Assembly: GCA_019634955.1 (NCBI GenBank) | Contig: JAHCAK010000028.1 | Location: forward strand, 1 to 54,458 | Direction of reading: 5' to 3' | Length of the DNA: 54,458 bases | Source: Burkholderiales bacterium | Lineage (GTDB): Bacteria > Pseudomonadota > Gammaproteobacteria > Burkholderiales > Usitatibacteraceae | Shown: positions 43,829 through 53,341 of the stretch, one piece after another | Layout: every line of letters begins with the position of its first letter | Numbering within the stretch: the stretch's first letter is position 1 | Position numbers and translations under genes: made by a program | Notes under the pieces: model-generated | Database searches by the model: none | What the model saw: the letters and a program-made list of their open reading frames with translations, nothing else | What the model was told of the DNA's origin: nothing

Positions 43829-44524
43829 ATGCCCGACGCCATGGAACTGCTCCCGCACATCGAACTCGCCACCGGCCCCGATCCGCGCGGCACCGTCATC
43901 TGGATGCACGGGCTGGGCGCCGACGGCTGGGACTTCGTCCCCATCGTGCGCGAACTGGAGCTGCCGGAGGACATGGCGCTGCGGTTCATCTTCCCGCACG
44001 CGCCCGTACGCCCCGTCACCATCAACAACGGCTACGCGATGCGCGCGTGGTACGACATCGCGATGGCCGACATCGGGCGGCTGCCCGACGAGGCCGGCAT
44101 CCGCCAGTCGCAGGCGCAGGTCGAGGCGTTCCTCGCTCGCGAGAAGTCGCGCGGCATCGCGGCGCGAGACATCGTTCTCGCGGGCTTCTCGCAGGGGGGC
44201 GCGATCGCGCTGCACGCGGGGCTGCGCCACACAGAGGCTCTCGCCGGCATCCTCGCGCTCTCTACCTACCTGCCGCTGGCGGAGACGCTCCCGCGCGAGG
44301 CCGCGGACGCCAACGAGCGCGTGCCCGTCTTCATGGCGCACGGCACGCAGGACCCCGTCGTACCCCTGGCGCTCGCGGAGTCGTCGCGCGACACCCTCGC
44401 CTCGCGCGGCCTCGCGCCGGAGTGGCACGCGTACCCGATGCCCCACTCGGTATGCGCGGAGGAAGTCGGCGCCATCTCGCGCTGGCTCGCGGCGCGCTGG
44501 GCGAGCCCGATCATTCTTGCCTGA
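43829..44524 (+). CDS. alpha/beta-hydrolase carboxylesterase
   Basis: A 231-residue esterase of the carboxylesterase/YpfH family. Oxyanion region WMHGLGADGWDF, nucleophile GFSQGGA, acid GTQDPVVP and His in MPHSVC. No signal peptide. Seven bp after mog; the short upstream reading MPDAMELL may begin at either ATG. Confidence 0.93.
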   Translation: MPDAMELLPHIELATGPDPRGTVIWMHGLGADGWDFVPIVRELELPEDMALRFIFPHAPVRPVTINNGYAMRAWYDIAMADIGRLPDEAGIRQSQAQVEAFLAREKSRGIAARDIVLAGFSQGGAIALHAGLRHTEALAGILALSTYLPLAETLPREAADANERVPVFMAHGTQDPVVPLALAESSRDTLASRGLAPEWHAYPMPHSVCAEEVGAISRWLAARWASPIILA

Positions 44525-44562
44525 GCGCGGCGCGCGCCGCTCGCCCGGGCGGCAGGCGCCGC

Positions 44563-44952
44563 TCAGGGAGCCGGCGAGGCGAGCGGCTTGCCGCGTTCGA
44601 CCACGAAGGTCGCGATGACGGTGACGGGCCGCGTGCCCGTGGCGCGCGCGTCGTGGATGCGCCCGGCAGGGATGAGGTAGGACTCGCCCGCCGAAAGCCG
44701 GCGGGCGCCCTCGCCCTCGACCTCCATCTCGGCCTCTCCCTCGACGAGCCAGCCCGTCTCGACGCCCGGATGGGTGTGCCGGCCCGCCGCCGCGCCCGGT
44801 GGGATCACCACCTTCACGAGCAGCACCTCTCGCGACCCGTCTTCCAGGACCGAGCGCCGCAGCACCTCGCGCTGGATGCCGGGCTGCTGGGCCGCCGCGA
44901 GCCCGGCGGCGAGGACGGCCAACGCGCCCCAGGCGCGCGCCGCGGCCCTCAA
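44563..44952 (-). CDS. exported cupin-domain protein
   Basis: A 129-residue protein with a signal peptide (to AAAQQ) and one cupin barrel: GRHTHPGVETGWLVEGEAEM and AGESYLIPAGRIHDARA, giving a 2-His/Glu/His metal site. TTG start at 44952 overlaps the thioesterase stop (TTGA). Substrate unknown. Confidence 0.82.
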   Translation of the reverse strand: MRAAARAWGALAVLAAGLAAAQQPGIQREVLRRSVLEDGSREVLLVKVVIPPGAAAGRHTHPGVETGWLVEGEAEMEVEGEGARRLSAGESYLIPAGRIHDARATGTRPVTVIATFVVERGKPLASPAP

Positions 44953-45398
44953 GGCGAGACTCCGGGGACGCGCAGCGCCGCCAGCGCCTCGCGCCATGGC
45001 GCGGGAAGCGGCGCCGGCCTGCGCGTGTCGCGGTCGACGTAGACGTGCACGAAGTGCCCCTGGGCCGCCGCGCGGTCGCGGCCCTCGCCGAAGAGGCCGA
45101 CCTCGTAGCGCACGCTGGAATTGCCGACGTGCGCCACGCGAAGCGCGGCGGTCACCGTCTCCGGGTAGGTGAGCGGCTCGAAGTAGTGGCAGCCCGTCTC
45201 CACCACGAGCCCGATCAGCGCGCCGCGCTCCACGTCGAGCAGCCCGCGGCGGATGAGCCAGTCGTTCACGACGGTGTCGAAGTAGGAGTAGTAAACGACG
45301 TTGTTCACGTGGCCGTACGCGTCGTTGTCCATCCAGCGCGTGGTGATGTCGCGCCGGTGCGGGTAGTCCGCGAGGGCGTGGGGAACGGGCCGGGCCAT
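44949..45398 (-). CDS. acyl-CoA thioesterase, hot-dog fold
   Basis: A 149-residue 4-hydroxybenzoyl-CoA-thioesterase-type enzyme: TTRWMDNDAYGHVNNVVYYSYFDT with the catalytic Asp/Asn region, and RVAHVGNSSVRYEVGLF. ATG at 45398 chosen over 45401 because GGAGG lies at a better distance. Overlaps the patatin stop. Confidence 0.92.
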   Translation of the reverse strand: MARPVPHALADYPHRRDITTRWMDNDAYGHVNNVVYYSYFDTVVNDWLIRRGLLDVERGALIGLVVETGCHYFEPLTYPETVTAALRVAHVGNSSVRYEVGLFGEGRDRAAAQGHFVHVYVDRDTRRPAPLPAPWREALAALRVPGVSP

Positions 45399-46627
45399 CA
45401 TCCTCCTCCGGGGGGCGGGGCGTCCGGCGCGGGCCGGACGAAGAACTTGACGGTGCGCGCGTAGGCGCCGGGGACGGGGCACATCGCACCCGCGAGGAAG
45501 GCCTCGACCTCCTCGCGGCGCTTCATCGTGTCGTGGTAGCCCAGCGCGATGAGCTCCTGGCAGTAGCCCTGCTCGAACAGGAGGTAGCTCGCGAGGTTGG
45601 CGCCGCCGCGGCGCATGGCGCCCACGCTGCGCAGCAGGAAGCGGATGGGCGCCGGGAGGCTTCGCAGGTGGCGGACGGCGATGGCGTCGAGCGGCTCGGA
45701 GGGCGTCATCACGAGCACGTCGACGTGGTGCAGCGTGAGCCCGAGGCCGCGCAGGCGGTCCTGCGGGACCGCGCTGATCGTCCGGTTGATGCGCTCCAGC
45801 CGCTCGATGTCCACGGCCAGGCTGTCGAGGAAGATCGAGTTCATCACGTGGCCCGCGACCTGCGCGAGCGTGGGATAGGAGTCGCCGCGGGTGCGCTCGG
45901 GGTCGTCGTTGCGGATGCGCGCCGTCCCCACGACGACGATGCGGTCGGCGCCCAGGTGCAGCGCGGGGCTCACCGGCGCGATCTGGCGCATCGAGCCGTC
46001 GCCGAAGTACTCGCGGTTCACGTGCCACGCCGGAAAGAGGAAGGGGATCGCGGCCGAGGCCATGAGGTGCTCGACCCCGAGGCGCGTGCGCAGGCCCACG
46101 CGCTGCGAGCGCTTCCACCCCGCGATGTGGGGCGCGCCCTCGAAGAAGCTCACGCTCTGCCCCGAGGTATAGCCCGAGCAGGTGACCGCCACGGCGTCCA
46201 GCGACCCCTTGGCGATGTTCCCGGCGATGCGCCCGAACTCGAGCTTGCGCCCCAGGAGCGCCGCGAGCGGGCGGTTGTCGAGCAGCGACGTGCGCCGGTC
46301 GCGCACGAACGCGCCGAACAGGAGCCCCGCGATCCACCGCGAGCTGTTGGCGGCCACCCCCGCGAAGTCCGCGCGGTACACGTGGCGCGGCTCGAAGTTG
46401 CGCCACACGTCGAGGAGGTTGTCGACGGCGCGGCCGAAGTCGTCCGCATGGCAGGCGAGCGCGCCGGCGTTCACCGCACCGGCGGAGGTGCCCGCGATGA
46501 TCGGGAAGGGGTTGGCCGCGGGGTCGGGCAACATCTCCTTGAGCGCCTGCAGCACGCCCACCTGGTAGGCGGCGCGGGCGCCGCCGCCCGCCAGCACGAG
46601 CCCCGCCTTCCCCGGTGCCGTCTGCAT
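45398..46627 (-). CDS. patatin-like phospholipase
   Basis: A 409-residue serine lipase/acyl hydrolase: glycine-rich oxyanion motif LVLAGGGARAAYQVGVLQAL, nucleophile elbow GTSAGAVNAG and the catalytic Asp in FGDGSMRQIAP. No signal peptide. Its products could feed the thioesterase encoded next. 25 bp after recN in the same direction. Confidence 0.93.
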   Translation of the reverse strand: MQTAPGKAGLVLAGGGARAAYQVGVLQALKEMLPDPAANPFPIIAGTSAGAVNAGALACHADDFGRAVDNLLDVWRNFEPRHVYRADFAGVAANSSRWIAGLLFGAFVRDRRTSLLDNRPLAALLGRKLEFGRIAGNIAKGSLDAVAVTCSGYTSGQSVSFFEGAPHIAGWKRSQRVGLRTRLGVEHLMASAAIPFLFPAWHVNREYFGDGSMRQIAPVSPALHLGADRIVVVGTARIRNDDPERTRGDSYPTLAQVAGHVMNSIFLDSLAVDIERLERINRTISAVPQDRLRGLGLTLHHVDVLVMTPSEPLDAIAVRHLRSLPAPIRFLLRSVGAMRRGGANLASYLLFEQGYCQELIALGYHDTMKRREEVEAFLAGAMCPVPGAYARTVKFFVRPAPDAPPPGGG

Positions 46628-46652
46628 GGCTCGCCTCCCCGGCCGCGGCGCG

Positions 46653-48371
46653 CTAGCGCCCGCGACCCGCCGCCCGCCTGCCCGCGCCCTTCGACCCGGC
46701 CGCCGCGCCGGCCCCGTGCCCCAGCATCTCCTCGGCGTGGCGGCGCGTGGTGTCCGTGATGCGCGCCCCCCCCAGCATGCGCGCGATCTCCTCGACGCGC
46801 CCGGCGCCGCCGAGCGCCTCCACCGTGGCGACCGCCCCTGCTGCTCCGGCCGCCTTCGCCACGCGAAGCTGGTGCCGCGCGAAGGCCGCCACCTGCGGCA
46901 GGTGCGTCACGCAGAGCACCTGGTGGTGCGCCGACAGCTCCGCGAGCAGCCCGCCGACGATCTCCGCGACGCGCCCGCCGATGCCCGAGTCCACCTCGTC
47001 GAACACCAGGGTCGGGATCCCGGCGCGCCCCCCCATGAGAACCTGCACGGCGAGCGCCAGGCGCGAGAGTTCGCCGCCGGAGGCGACCTTCCCCACCGGC
47101 CCCAGGGGCTGCCCGGCGTGCGCCGCCACGCGCAGTTCCACGCTCTCGAGCCCGTGGGCGGCCGGTTCCGCCAGCGGCTCGAGGTGCGCCTCGAGCCGGC
47201 CGCCCTCCATGGCGAGGCCCTGCAACCGCCGCGTGACTTCCTCGCCGAGGCGCCGCGCGCCCTCGCGCCGCTTCGCCGACAGGGACAGCGCCGCCTCGTG
47301 GAACGACGCCTGCGCCGCCGTCTCGCGCTGCCGCAGCGCCTCGAGGCTCTCGTCGCCGCCCAGCTCCGCCATGCGCGCCCGGCGGGCCGCGAGCGCCTCC
47401 GGCAGCGCAGCAGGCTCCACGCGCAGGCGCCGCGCCGCGTCGTGCACCGCGCGAAGCCGGCGCTCCAGCGCGTCGAGCCGCTCGGGATCAGGCTCCACGC
47501 GCTGCAGGTAGCGGCGCAACGCGTGCGCCGCCTCGCCGGCGTGGGCCGCGGCCGACTCGAGGTCGCGCCGCGACGGCTCCAGGGCGGGGTCGACCTCGGC
47601 CGCCTGCGCGAGACGCGAGGCTGCGGCGGCGAGCAAGCCGGTCGCGCTGGTCTCTGCCTCGTCGGCGGCCTCGAGCGCCGCGCGGCAGTGCCCGATGAGC
47701 TCCTGCGCGTGCGCGAGCCTGCGGTGCTCCGCCGACTCCTCCGCCCACCCCTCGGGCGTGAAGGCGAGGGCCTCGAGGTCGCGGATCTCCTCGCGCAGGA
47801 AGTCGCGCTCGCGCGCCGAGGACTCCTGCGCGCGCTCGCGCGCAAGCCGAGCCTCGGCCGCGAGGCGCCACTGGCCGTGGCGGCGGGCCACCTCGCGCGC
47901 CTCGCCGTCGCACCCCGCGAAGGCATCCAGCAGCTGGCGCTGGTAGTCGCGGCGCGCGAGCCACTGGTGCTCGTGCTGGCCGTGGATGTCCACCAGCAGT
48001 TCCCCGAGATCGCGAAGCTGCGCGGCCGTGGCCGGGCGGCCGTTCACGAAGCCGCGGGAGCGGCCGGCGCGGTCGATCGTGCGCCGAAGCAGGCAGGAAT
48101 CCCCGCCCTCGTCCTCGAGGTCGTTCGCCGCGAGCCAGGCCCGTGCCGCCGGGGCGCCGCCGAGGTCGAACTCCGCCGCGATGTCGGCCCGGTCCGCCCC
48201 GGCGCGGATGACGGCCGGCTCCGCCCTGGCGCCCAGCACGAGCCCCAGCGCGTCGACGAGGATGGACTTGCCGGCGCCGGTCTCCCCGGTGAGCGCCGTG
48301 AAGCCCGTGGCGAGCTCGATGTCGAGGGCCTCGACGATCACGAAGTCGCGGAGCGAGAGGGCGCGGAGCAC
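46653..48371 (-). CDS. recN: DNA repair protein RecN
   Basis: A 572-residue SMC-like ATPase for double-strand-break repair. Walker A GETGAGKSI, long coiled coils, signature KVASGGELSRLALA and Walker B LVFDEVDSGIGG. GTG start at 48371 (VLRALSLRDFVIVE) overlaps nothing and lies 14 bp after nadK. It has an Ala/Gly/Arg-rich tail. Confidence 0.96.
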   Translation of the reverse strand: MLRALSLRDFVIVEALDIELATGFTALTGETGAGKSILVDALGLVLGARAEPAVIRAGADRADIAAEFDLGGAPAARAWLAANDLEDEGGDSCLLRRTIDRAGRSRGFVNGRPATAAQLRDLGELLVDIHGQHEHQWLARRDYQRQLLDAFAGCDGEAREVARRHGQWRLAAEARLARERAQESSARERDFLREEIRDLEALAFTPEGWAEESAEHRRLAHAQELIGHCRAALEAADEAETSATGLLAAAASRLAQAAEVDPALEPSRRDLESAAAHAGEAAHALRRYLQRVEPDPERLDALERRLRAVHDAARRLRVEPAALPEALAARRARMAELGGDESLEALRQRETAAQASFHEAALSLSAKRREGARRLGEEVTRRLQGLAMEGGRLEAHLEPLAEPAAHGLESVELRVAAHAGQPLGPVGKVASGGELSRLALAVQVLMGGRAGIPTLVFDEVDSGIGGRVAEIVGGLLAELSAHHQVLCVTHLPQVAAFARHQLRVAKAAGAAGAVATVEALGGAGRVEEIARMLGGARITDTTRRHAEEMLGHGAGAAAGSKGAGRRAAGRGR

Positions 48372-48385
48372 GGTGCGTGCGGGGC

Positions 48386-49261
48386 CTACGAATTGCGCTC
48401 GTTCCAGCGCAGCTTGTCGCGCAGCATCGAGAAGTAGCGGTAGCCGCGCGGGTGCAGCAGGATGGCCGGCCTGGCCGCCGCGGCCACGCCGACCACGTCG
48501 TTCGCCTCGAGGTCCACGTGCGACTGGACGTCGAAGTTGGCGCGCGCGCCCGGGCCCTTCACCAGCACGATGTCGATGCGCGAGCCGGCGTGGATCGCCA
48601 CCGGGCGGTTGGAGAGCGTGTGCGGCGAGATGGGCACGAGCGCGATGGCCGAGAGCCCCGGGTGCAGGATCGGCCCGCCCGCCGAGAGCGCGTACGCGGT
48701 GGAGCCCGTGGGCGTGGCCGCGATGATGCCGTCGGCGCGCAGGCTGTAGATGAACTCGCCGTCCACGTGCACGGCGAACTCGATCATGCTCCCGGTGCCC
48801 GCGCGGCTCACGACCACGTCGTTCATCGCGTGGGTGGCGAAGACCTCGCGCCCGGCGCGCAGCACCCGCGCGGCGAGCATGAGGCGCTCCTCGGTCACGA
48901 AGTCCCCGTCGAGCACAGGCGCGAGGGTCTCCGTGACCCGGTCGGCGGGAATGTCGGTGAGGAAGCCCAGCCGCCCGAGGTTCACGCCGATGAGCGGCAC
49001 CCCGTGCGCCGCCATGAGCCGGGCGCAGGACAGGAGCGTGCCGTCGCCGCCCACCACCACGGCGAGATCGGCGCGGGCGGGCAGCTCCTCGAGCGCGAGC
49101 GCCTCGTCGGGCGGCGTGCGCGAGGCCTGCGCCGTGCGCGTGTCCATGAGCACCGCGGCGCCGTGGCCGCGGAGCACGGCCACCACCTGGTCGAGCTTCT
49201 CGGGAAGGACGGTGGCGTCGCTTTTCCCCACGACGGCCACCGTCTTGAAGGGGGGGAGCAT
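48386..49261 (-). CDS. nadK: NAD kinase
   Basis: A 291-residue kinase making NADP. Motifs: [36 protein letters not shown] and [25 protein letters not shown] at 49261 chosen; an upstream TTG gives only three more residues. Divergent from hrcA, 86 bp apart. Confidence 0.96.
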   Translation of the reverse strand: MLPPFKTVAVVGKSDATVLPEKLDQVVAVLRGHGAAVLMDTRTAQASRTPPDEALALEELPARADLAVVVGGDGTLLSCARLMAAHGVPLIGVNLGRLGFLTDIPADRVTETLAPVLDGDFVTEERLMLAARVLRAGREVFATHAMNDVVVSRAGTGSMIEFAVHVDGEFIYSLRADGIIAATPTGSTAYALSAGGPILHPGLSAIALVPISPHTLSNRPVAIHAGSRIDIVLVKGPGARANFDVQSHVDLEANDVVGVAAAARPAILLHPRGYRYFSMLRDKLRWNERNS

Positions 49262-49347
49262 GGGCACCAATTAGATCACAGCGCCCGGAGGCGGACAAAG
49301 GAGAAACCCGGGCGCCGTGGCGGCGGATTTTTCGTACAATGAGGCGC

Positions 49348-50364
49348 ATGCTGAACGACCGGGCGCAGTCCCTGCTCAAGATCCTCGTGGAGCGCTACAT
49401 CGCCGACGGCCAGCCGGTCGGCTCGCGGGCGCTCGCGCGCGCTTCCAGCCTGGAGCTTTCCCCCGCGACCATCCGCAACGTCATGGCGGATCTCGAGGAA
49501 ATGGGCTTCGTCGCGAGCCCGCACACCTCGGCCGGCCGCGTGCCGACGCCGAAGGGCTACCGGTTCTTCGTCGACACCCTCCTCACGGTGCGGCCGCTGG
49601 AGGAGGTCGAGCGCGCGCAGATCGAGGAGAGCCTCCTGCCCGACGACCCGCACCGCGTCGTGGCCGCCGCATCCCAGCTGCTTTCGGACCTCACCCACTT
49701 CGCGGGCGTCGTGATCTCGCCGCGCCGCCACGCCCGCCTGCGGCACGTGGAGTTCTTCCACCTGTCCGAGAAGCGCGTGCTGCTCATCATCGTGGGCTCC
49801 GACGGCGAGGTCCAGAACCGCGTGCTGGTCACGGACCGGGCCTACTCCCCCGCCCAGCTCGTGGAGGCCGCCAACGCGATCAACCAGAACTACGCGGGGC
49901 TCGACTTCGCGGCCATCGCCGGGCGCGTGCGCGGCGAGCTGCTCGACCTGCACCGCGACATCTCGGCGCTCATGCGGGCGGCCATCGAGACGGGAGGCGA
50001 GGCCCTGCGCAAGCCCGGCGAGGGCGTCGTGATCTCCGGCGAAAGGAACCTCCTCGACGTGGAAGACCTCTCCTCGGACCGCGCGCGCCTGCGCAAGCTC
50101 TTCGACCTTTTCGAAAGGAAGGCGCAGCTCCTCGGCCTGCTCGACGAGAGCGAGCGCGCCGAGGGCGTGAAGATCTTCATCGGCGGCGACTCGCAGCTCG
50201 TGCCGCTCGACGAGTGCTCGATCGTGACGGCGCCCTACGAGGTCGACGGCCGCGTGGTGGGCACCGTGGGCGTGATCGGGCCCACCCGCATGGCCTACGA
50301 GCGCGTGATCCCCATCGTGGACGTGACGGCGAAGCTCATCTCCTCGGCGCTCTCGCAGCACTGA
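49348..50364 (+). CDS. hrcA: heat-inducible repressor HrcA
   Basis: A 338-residue repressor that binds CIRCE elements. N-terminal winged helix with [17 protein letters not shown] and [17 protein letters not shown], then [20 protein letters not shown]. Start at 49348 gives the family's MLNDRAQ; ATG at 49339 is an alternative. A TACAAT at 49335-49340 is a possible -10, which would leave almost no leader. No CIRCE is visible before hrcA, grpE or dnaK here. Confidence 0.96.
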   Translation: MLNDRAQSLLKILVERYIADGQPVGSRALARASSLELSPATIRNVMADLEEMGFVASPHTSAGRVPTPKGYRFFVDTLLTVRPLEEVERAQIEESLLPDDPHRVVAAASQLLSDLTHFAGVVISPRRHARLRHVEFFHLSEKRVLLIIVGSDGEVQNRVLVTDRAYSPAQLVEAANAINQNYAGLDFAAIAGRVRGELLDLHRDISALMRAAIETGGEALRKPGEGVVISGERNLLDVEDLSSDRARLRKLFDLFERKAQLLGLLDESERAEGVKIFIGGDSQLVPLDECSIVTAPYEVDGRVVGTVGVIGPTRMAYERVIPIVDVTAKLISSALSQH

Positions 50365-51464
50365 TGGCCTACCTGCCCGAGCCACCCTTCGCGCACGGCT
50401 CGACGGCGCGCACCGGCGTGCTGCTGGTGAACCTGGGCACGCCCGACGAGCCCACGGCCCCCGCCGTGCGCCGCTACCTCGCCGAGTTCCTCTGGGACCC
50501 GCGCGTGGTCGAGATCCCGCGCCTCGCCTGGTGGCCGATCCTGCGCTTCATCCTCCTCACCCGCCCGGCGAAGAGCGCGGCCAAGTACGCCGCCGTGTGG
50601 ACGAAGGAGGGGTCGCCCCTGCGCGTGAACCTCGACCGCCAGGTGCAGCTGCTGCGCGGCTACCTCGGCGAGCGCGTGAAGTCCCCCCTCGCGGTCGCGG
50701 GAGCGTGCCGGTACGGCAATCCTTCCATCGCCGCAGGCCTCGACGAGCTGCGCGCGAAGGGCTGCGACCGCATCCTCGTGCTGCCCCTCTACCCGCAGTA
50801 CGCCGCGAGCACCACGGGCTCGGCGATGGACGCGCTGGGCGCCGCGCTCTCGCGGCTGAGGAACGTCCCTGCCGTCCGCTCCGTGCGCCACTTCCACGAC
50901 CACCCGGCCTACGTGAAGGCGATCGCCCGGGCGGTGAACGACTACTGGATGAAGCACGGCCGCCCCGACCGGCTGGTAATGAGCTTCCACGGCCTGCCGC
51001 GCTTTTCCCTCGACCGCGGCGACCCCTACCACTGCGAGTGCCACAAGAGCGCCCGCCTCATCGCCACCGAGCTGGGTTGGAACGACGGGCGTGCGCTCGT
51101 CACGTTCCAGTCGCGCTTCGGCAAGGCCGAGTGGCTGCAACCCTACACGGACCGCACCCTGGAGGCGCTGGGCCGCGAGGGCGCGGGGCGCGTGGACGTG
51201 ATCTGCCCCGGCTTCGCCGCCGACTGCCTCGAGACGCTCGAGGAGATCGCGATGGAGGGCCGGGACGCCTTCCTCGGCGCGGGCGGCAAGGAGTACCACT
51301 ACATCCCGACCACGAACGACTCGCCCGCGTTCATGGCGGCGCTCACCCGGATCGCGCTCGAGAACCTCCACGGGTGGGCGAGCGCCGAGTGGGACGCGCA
51401 GGCAGCGGATGCCGAGGCGCGCGCCTCGGCGGCCCGCGCCCGCGCACTGGGCGCGAAGAACTAG
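50364..51464 (+). CDS. hemH: ferrochelatase
   Basis: A 366-residue enzyme inserting iron into protoporphyrin IX. Signatures: [37 protein letters not shown] (catalytic His), [16 protein letters not shown] and [21 protein letters not shown] overlap with hrcA. Fits the heavy heme demand of this region. Confidence 0.97.
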   Translation: MAYLPEPPFAHGSTARTGVLLVNLGTPDEPTAPAVRRYLAEFLWDPRVVEIPRLAWWPILRFILLTRPAKSAAKYAAVWTKEGSPLRVNLDRQVQLLRGYLGERVKSPLAVAGACRYGNPSIAAGLDELRAKGCDRILVLPLYPQYAASTTGSAMDALGAALSRLRNVPAVRSVRHFHDHPAYVKAIARAVNDYWMKHGRPDRLVMSFHGLPRFSLDRGDPYHCECHKSARLIATELGWNDGRALVTFQSRFGKAEWLQPYTDRTLEALGREGAGRVDVICPGFAADCLETLEEIAMEGRDAFLGAGGKEYHYIPTTNDSPAFMAALTRIALENLHGWASAEWDAQAADAEARASAARARALGAKN

Positions 51465-51479
51465 CGAAAGGACACGACG

Positions 51480-51830
51480 ATGGGCTCGCTCCTCCTCCGG
51501 TGGCTCCTCAGCGCGCTCGCGCTGATCGCGGTGGCCTACCTCTACCCGGGCGTCCGGGTGGATTCCTTCCTCGCCGCGGTCGTGGCGGCGCTCGCCCTCG
51601 GGCTCGCGAACGCGCTGATCCGGCCCATCCTGGTCGTGCTCACGCTCCCGGTGACGATCCTCACGCTCGGCCTCTTCCTCTTCGTGATCAACGCCGCGCT
51701 CTTCTGGCTCGTGGCCCAGGTCGTGAAGGGCTTCGCGGTCGAGGGCTTCCTCGCGGCCCTCGTGGGGTCGCTGCTCTACAGCCTCATCACGCTCGTCGTG
51801 AGCTGGCTTCTTCCGGGCCGAAGGAAGTGA
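51480..51830 (+). CDS. phage-holin-family membrane protein (YvlD-like)
   Basis: A 116-residue protein with four membrane helices and the family block ALGLANALIRPILVVLTLPVTILTLGLFLFVINA. AAAGGACA precedes the ATG. Members are widespread and not phage genes; function unknown. 15 bp after hemH. Confidence 0.9.
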   Translation: MGSLLLRWLLSALALIAVAYLYPGVRVDSFLAAVVAALALGLANALIRPILVVLTLPVTILTLGLFLFVINAALFWLVAQVVKGFAVEGFLAALVGSLLYSLITLVVSWLLPGRRK

Positions 51831-51835
51831 CGGCA

Positions 51836-51858
51836 CCCGCCCGGTGAGCCCGGGCGGG
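51836..51858. other. hairpin between convergent genes
   Basis: CCCGCCCGG / CCGGGCGGG with TGAGC loop in the 54-bp convergent gap between the holin-like gene and ompW. A likely termination or stability structure, though no T run follows. Confidence 0.5.
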
Positions 51859-51884
51859 CGCCGCGATGCCGCCGCCGGCCGCGC

Positions 51885-52526
51885 CTAGAAGCGCCAGCCG
51901 AGGCCGACGCCGATGAGGACCGGGTCGACCTTCACCTCGCTCACCTTCGCGCCGCCGAGCGTCACGTCGGCGCCGATGTAGACCTTCTTCACGTCCACGT
52001 TCAGGTACAGGTTCTTGTCCAGCTTCCAGTCGAGGCCGGCCCCGAACGCCGCGCCCCAGCTCTGCCTGTCGAGGTTCAGCCGCCCGACCGTGGGCACCTC
52101 GAGGTCGACGTCGGAGATGTTCGTGAAGTTGACGCCGGCGCCCACGTAGGGGCGGATGTCGCCGTCGGGGTTGAAGTGGTACTGCAGCGTGAGGGTCGGC
52201 GGCAGGTGCTTGAAGCTGCCGAGCTTCACCGGGCCGCCCAGCGCGCTCTCCTGCACGGTCACGTCGTGCTTCTGGGGGTAGGTCAGCACGAGTTCCGCCG
52301 CCCAGTGCTTCGCGAAGAAGTACGAGATGTCGATCTCGGGAATGGTCTTGTTGCTCACGTGGATCGCGTCGGACGGGACCGCCAGCGAGGGGATCGCTTC
52401 CGACTCGTTGGCGGTGTCGATGCGCACGGCACGGACCCGGACCATCCATTCGTCGGCAGCGGCTGCGGGCAGGGCGAGCCCCGCGGTGACGGCGGCGGCA
52501 AGAATGGCGAGGGGTGCTCTTTTCAT
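51885..52526 (-). CDS. ompW: outer membrane protein OmpW
   Basis: A 213-residue eight-strand barrel with signal peptide (1-23, ending AAA) and final Phe (GLGWRF). Family blocks: WMVRVRAVRIDT, PEIDISYFFAKHWAAEL, PTLTLQYHFNPDGDIRPYVGAGVNFT. GGAGAAG upstream. A near-perfect Fnr site lies 60 bp before the start; OmpW is under Fnr control in E. coli. Confidence 0.96.
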   Translation of the reverse strand: MKRAPLAILAAAVTAGLALPAAAADEWMVRVRAVRIDTANESEAIPSLAVPSDAIHVSNKTIPEIDISYFFAKHWAAELVLTYPQKHDVTVQESALGGPVKLGSFKHLPPTLTLQYHFNPDGDIRPYVGAGVNFTNISDVDLEVPTVGRLNLDRQSWGAAFGAGLDWKLDKNLYLNVDVKKVYIGADVTLGGAKVSEVKVDPVLIGVGLGWRF

Positions 52527-52585
52527 GGCTTCTCCAGGCAGGTGTTGTTCGAGCCTGCAGTGTCGCAACCACGATGCAGATTTTC

Positions 52586-52599
52586 TTGATGCAAATCAG
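52586..52599 (-). promoter_or_regulatory. Fnr-type site before ompW
   Basis: On the plus strand TTGAT-GCAA-ATCAG, one base from the perfect Fnr palindrome. Its centre is about 66 bp before the ompW ATG on the minus strand. Confidence 0.65.
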
Positions 52600-52652
52600 T
52601 GAGTTCCCATCGAGTGGCATACCCGCCCCCGCCCGCCCGGTGCGCCGCCGCC

Positions 52653-52680
52653 CTTGAAAACGGGTGGGCCGCCCCCAGTT
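52653..52680 (+). promoter_or_regulatory. sigma-32 heat-shock promoter of grpE-dnaK
   Basis: CTTGAA (52653-52658), a 14-bp spacer and CCCCAGTT (52673-52680), close to CTTGAA-N13-15-CCCCATNT. The grpE start follows 33 bp later. Confidence 0.75.
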
Positions 52681-52713
52681 GCTTCCAAGATTCTGTTTTT
52701 CAGGGAGAAAGTC

Positions 52714-53280
52714 GTGGAAGACCCCAACGCACCGGCGCCCGAGGCGGCGCCGGATACCCCTCTTTCGCCCGAGGCGCCCAACACTACGGTGGAGGACCTC
52801 CAGGCGAGGCTCGCATCCGCCGAGGCCGAGGCGGCCCGCCTGGCCGACGAGTTCCTGCGCGCGAAGGCGGAGGCGGAGAACACCCGCCGCAGGGCCGCGG
52901 AAGACGTCGCCAAGGCCCACAAGTACGCGGTCGAGTCGTTCGCCGCGAGCCTGCTCGCCGTGCGCGACAGCCTCGAGGCGGCCCTCGCGGTCGGCGCCCC
53001 CACCGTGGAGTCGTTCCGGGAAGGCGTGGAGGTCACCCACCGGCAGCTCACCGCCGCCCTCGAGAAGGCGGGAGTCACCGAGGTCGACCCCGGCGGGCAG
53101 AAGTTCGACCCGCACCGCCACGAGGCGATGGGCCAGGTGGATGGCAGCGGGGAACCCAACACCGTCGCCACGGTGCTCCGCAAGGGCTACCTCCTCAACG
53201 ACCGGGTCATCCGCCCGGCGCTGGTGATGGTCTCGCGCGGCGCGACCGATCCGGGCGCCGGGGGGGCGCCCGGCGCTTGA
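52714..53280 (+). CDS. grpE: nucleotide exchange factor GrpE
   Basis: A 188-residue DnaK co-chaperone. An acidic N-terminus leads into a long coiled coil ([20 protein letters not shown]) and the beta-wing ([21 protein letters not shown], then [24 protein letters not shown]). GTG start at 52714 is favoured by AGGGAGAAA upstream and because the heat-shock promoter lies further 5'. Confidence 0.95.
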   Translation: MEDPNAPAPEAAPDTPLSPEAPNTTVEDLQARLASAEAEAARLADEFLRAKAEAENTRRRAAEDVAKAHKYAVESFAASLLAVRDSLEAALAVGAPTVESFREGVEVTHRQLTAALEKAGVTEVDPGGQKFDPHRHEAMGQVDGSGEPNTVATVLRKGYLLNDRVIRPALVMVSRGATDPGAGGAPGA

Positions 53281-53341
53281 AATGCCGGGCAATAGCCCTA
53301 CTTTCCGTGCAGGCAAGGAACAACGACGAAGGACAACGGAC

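Noticed and set aside
49262-49347. CIRCE element in the nadK/hrcA gap
   Set aside because: No TTAGCACTC/GAGTGCTAA inverted repeat is present there or upstream of grpE and dnaK.
51480-51830. Prophage remnant suggested by a holin-like gene
   Set aside because: The YvlD-type family is a chromosomal membrane protein family; no other phage gene or attachment repeat is nearby.
52654-52713. Earlier ATG start for grpE at 52654
   Set aside because: That ATG-like start falls inside the sigma-32 promoter and lacks a ribosome site; the GTG at 52714 has one.
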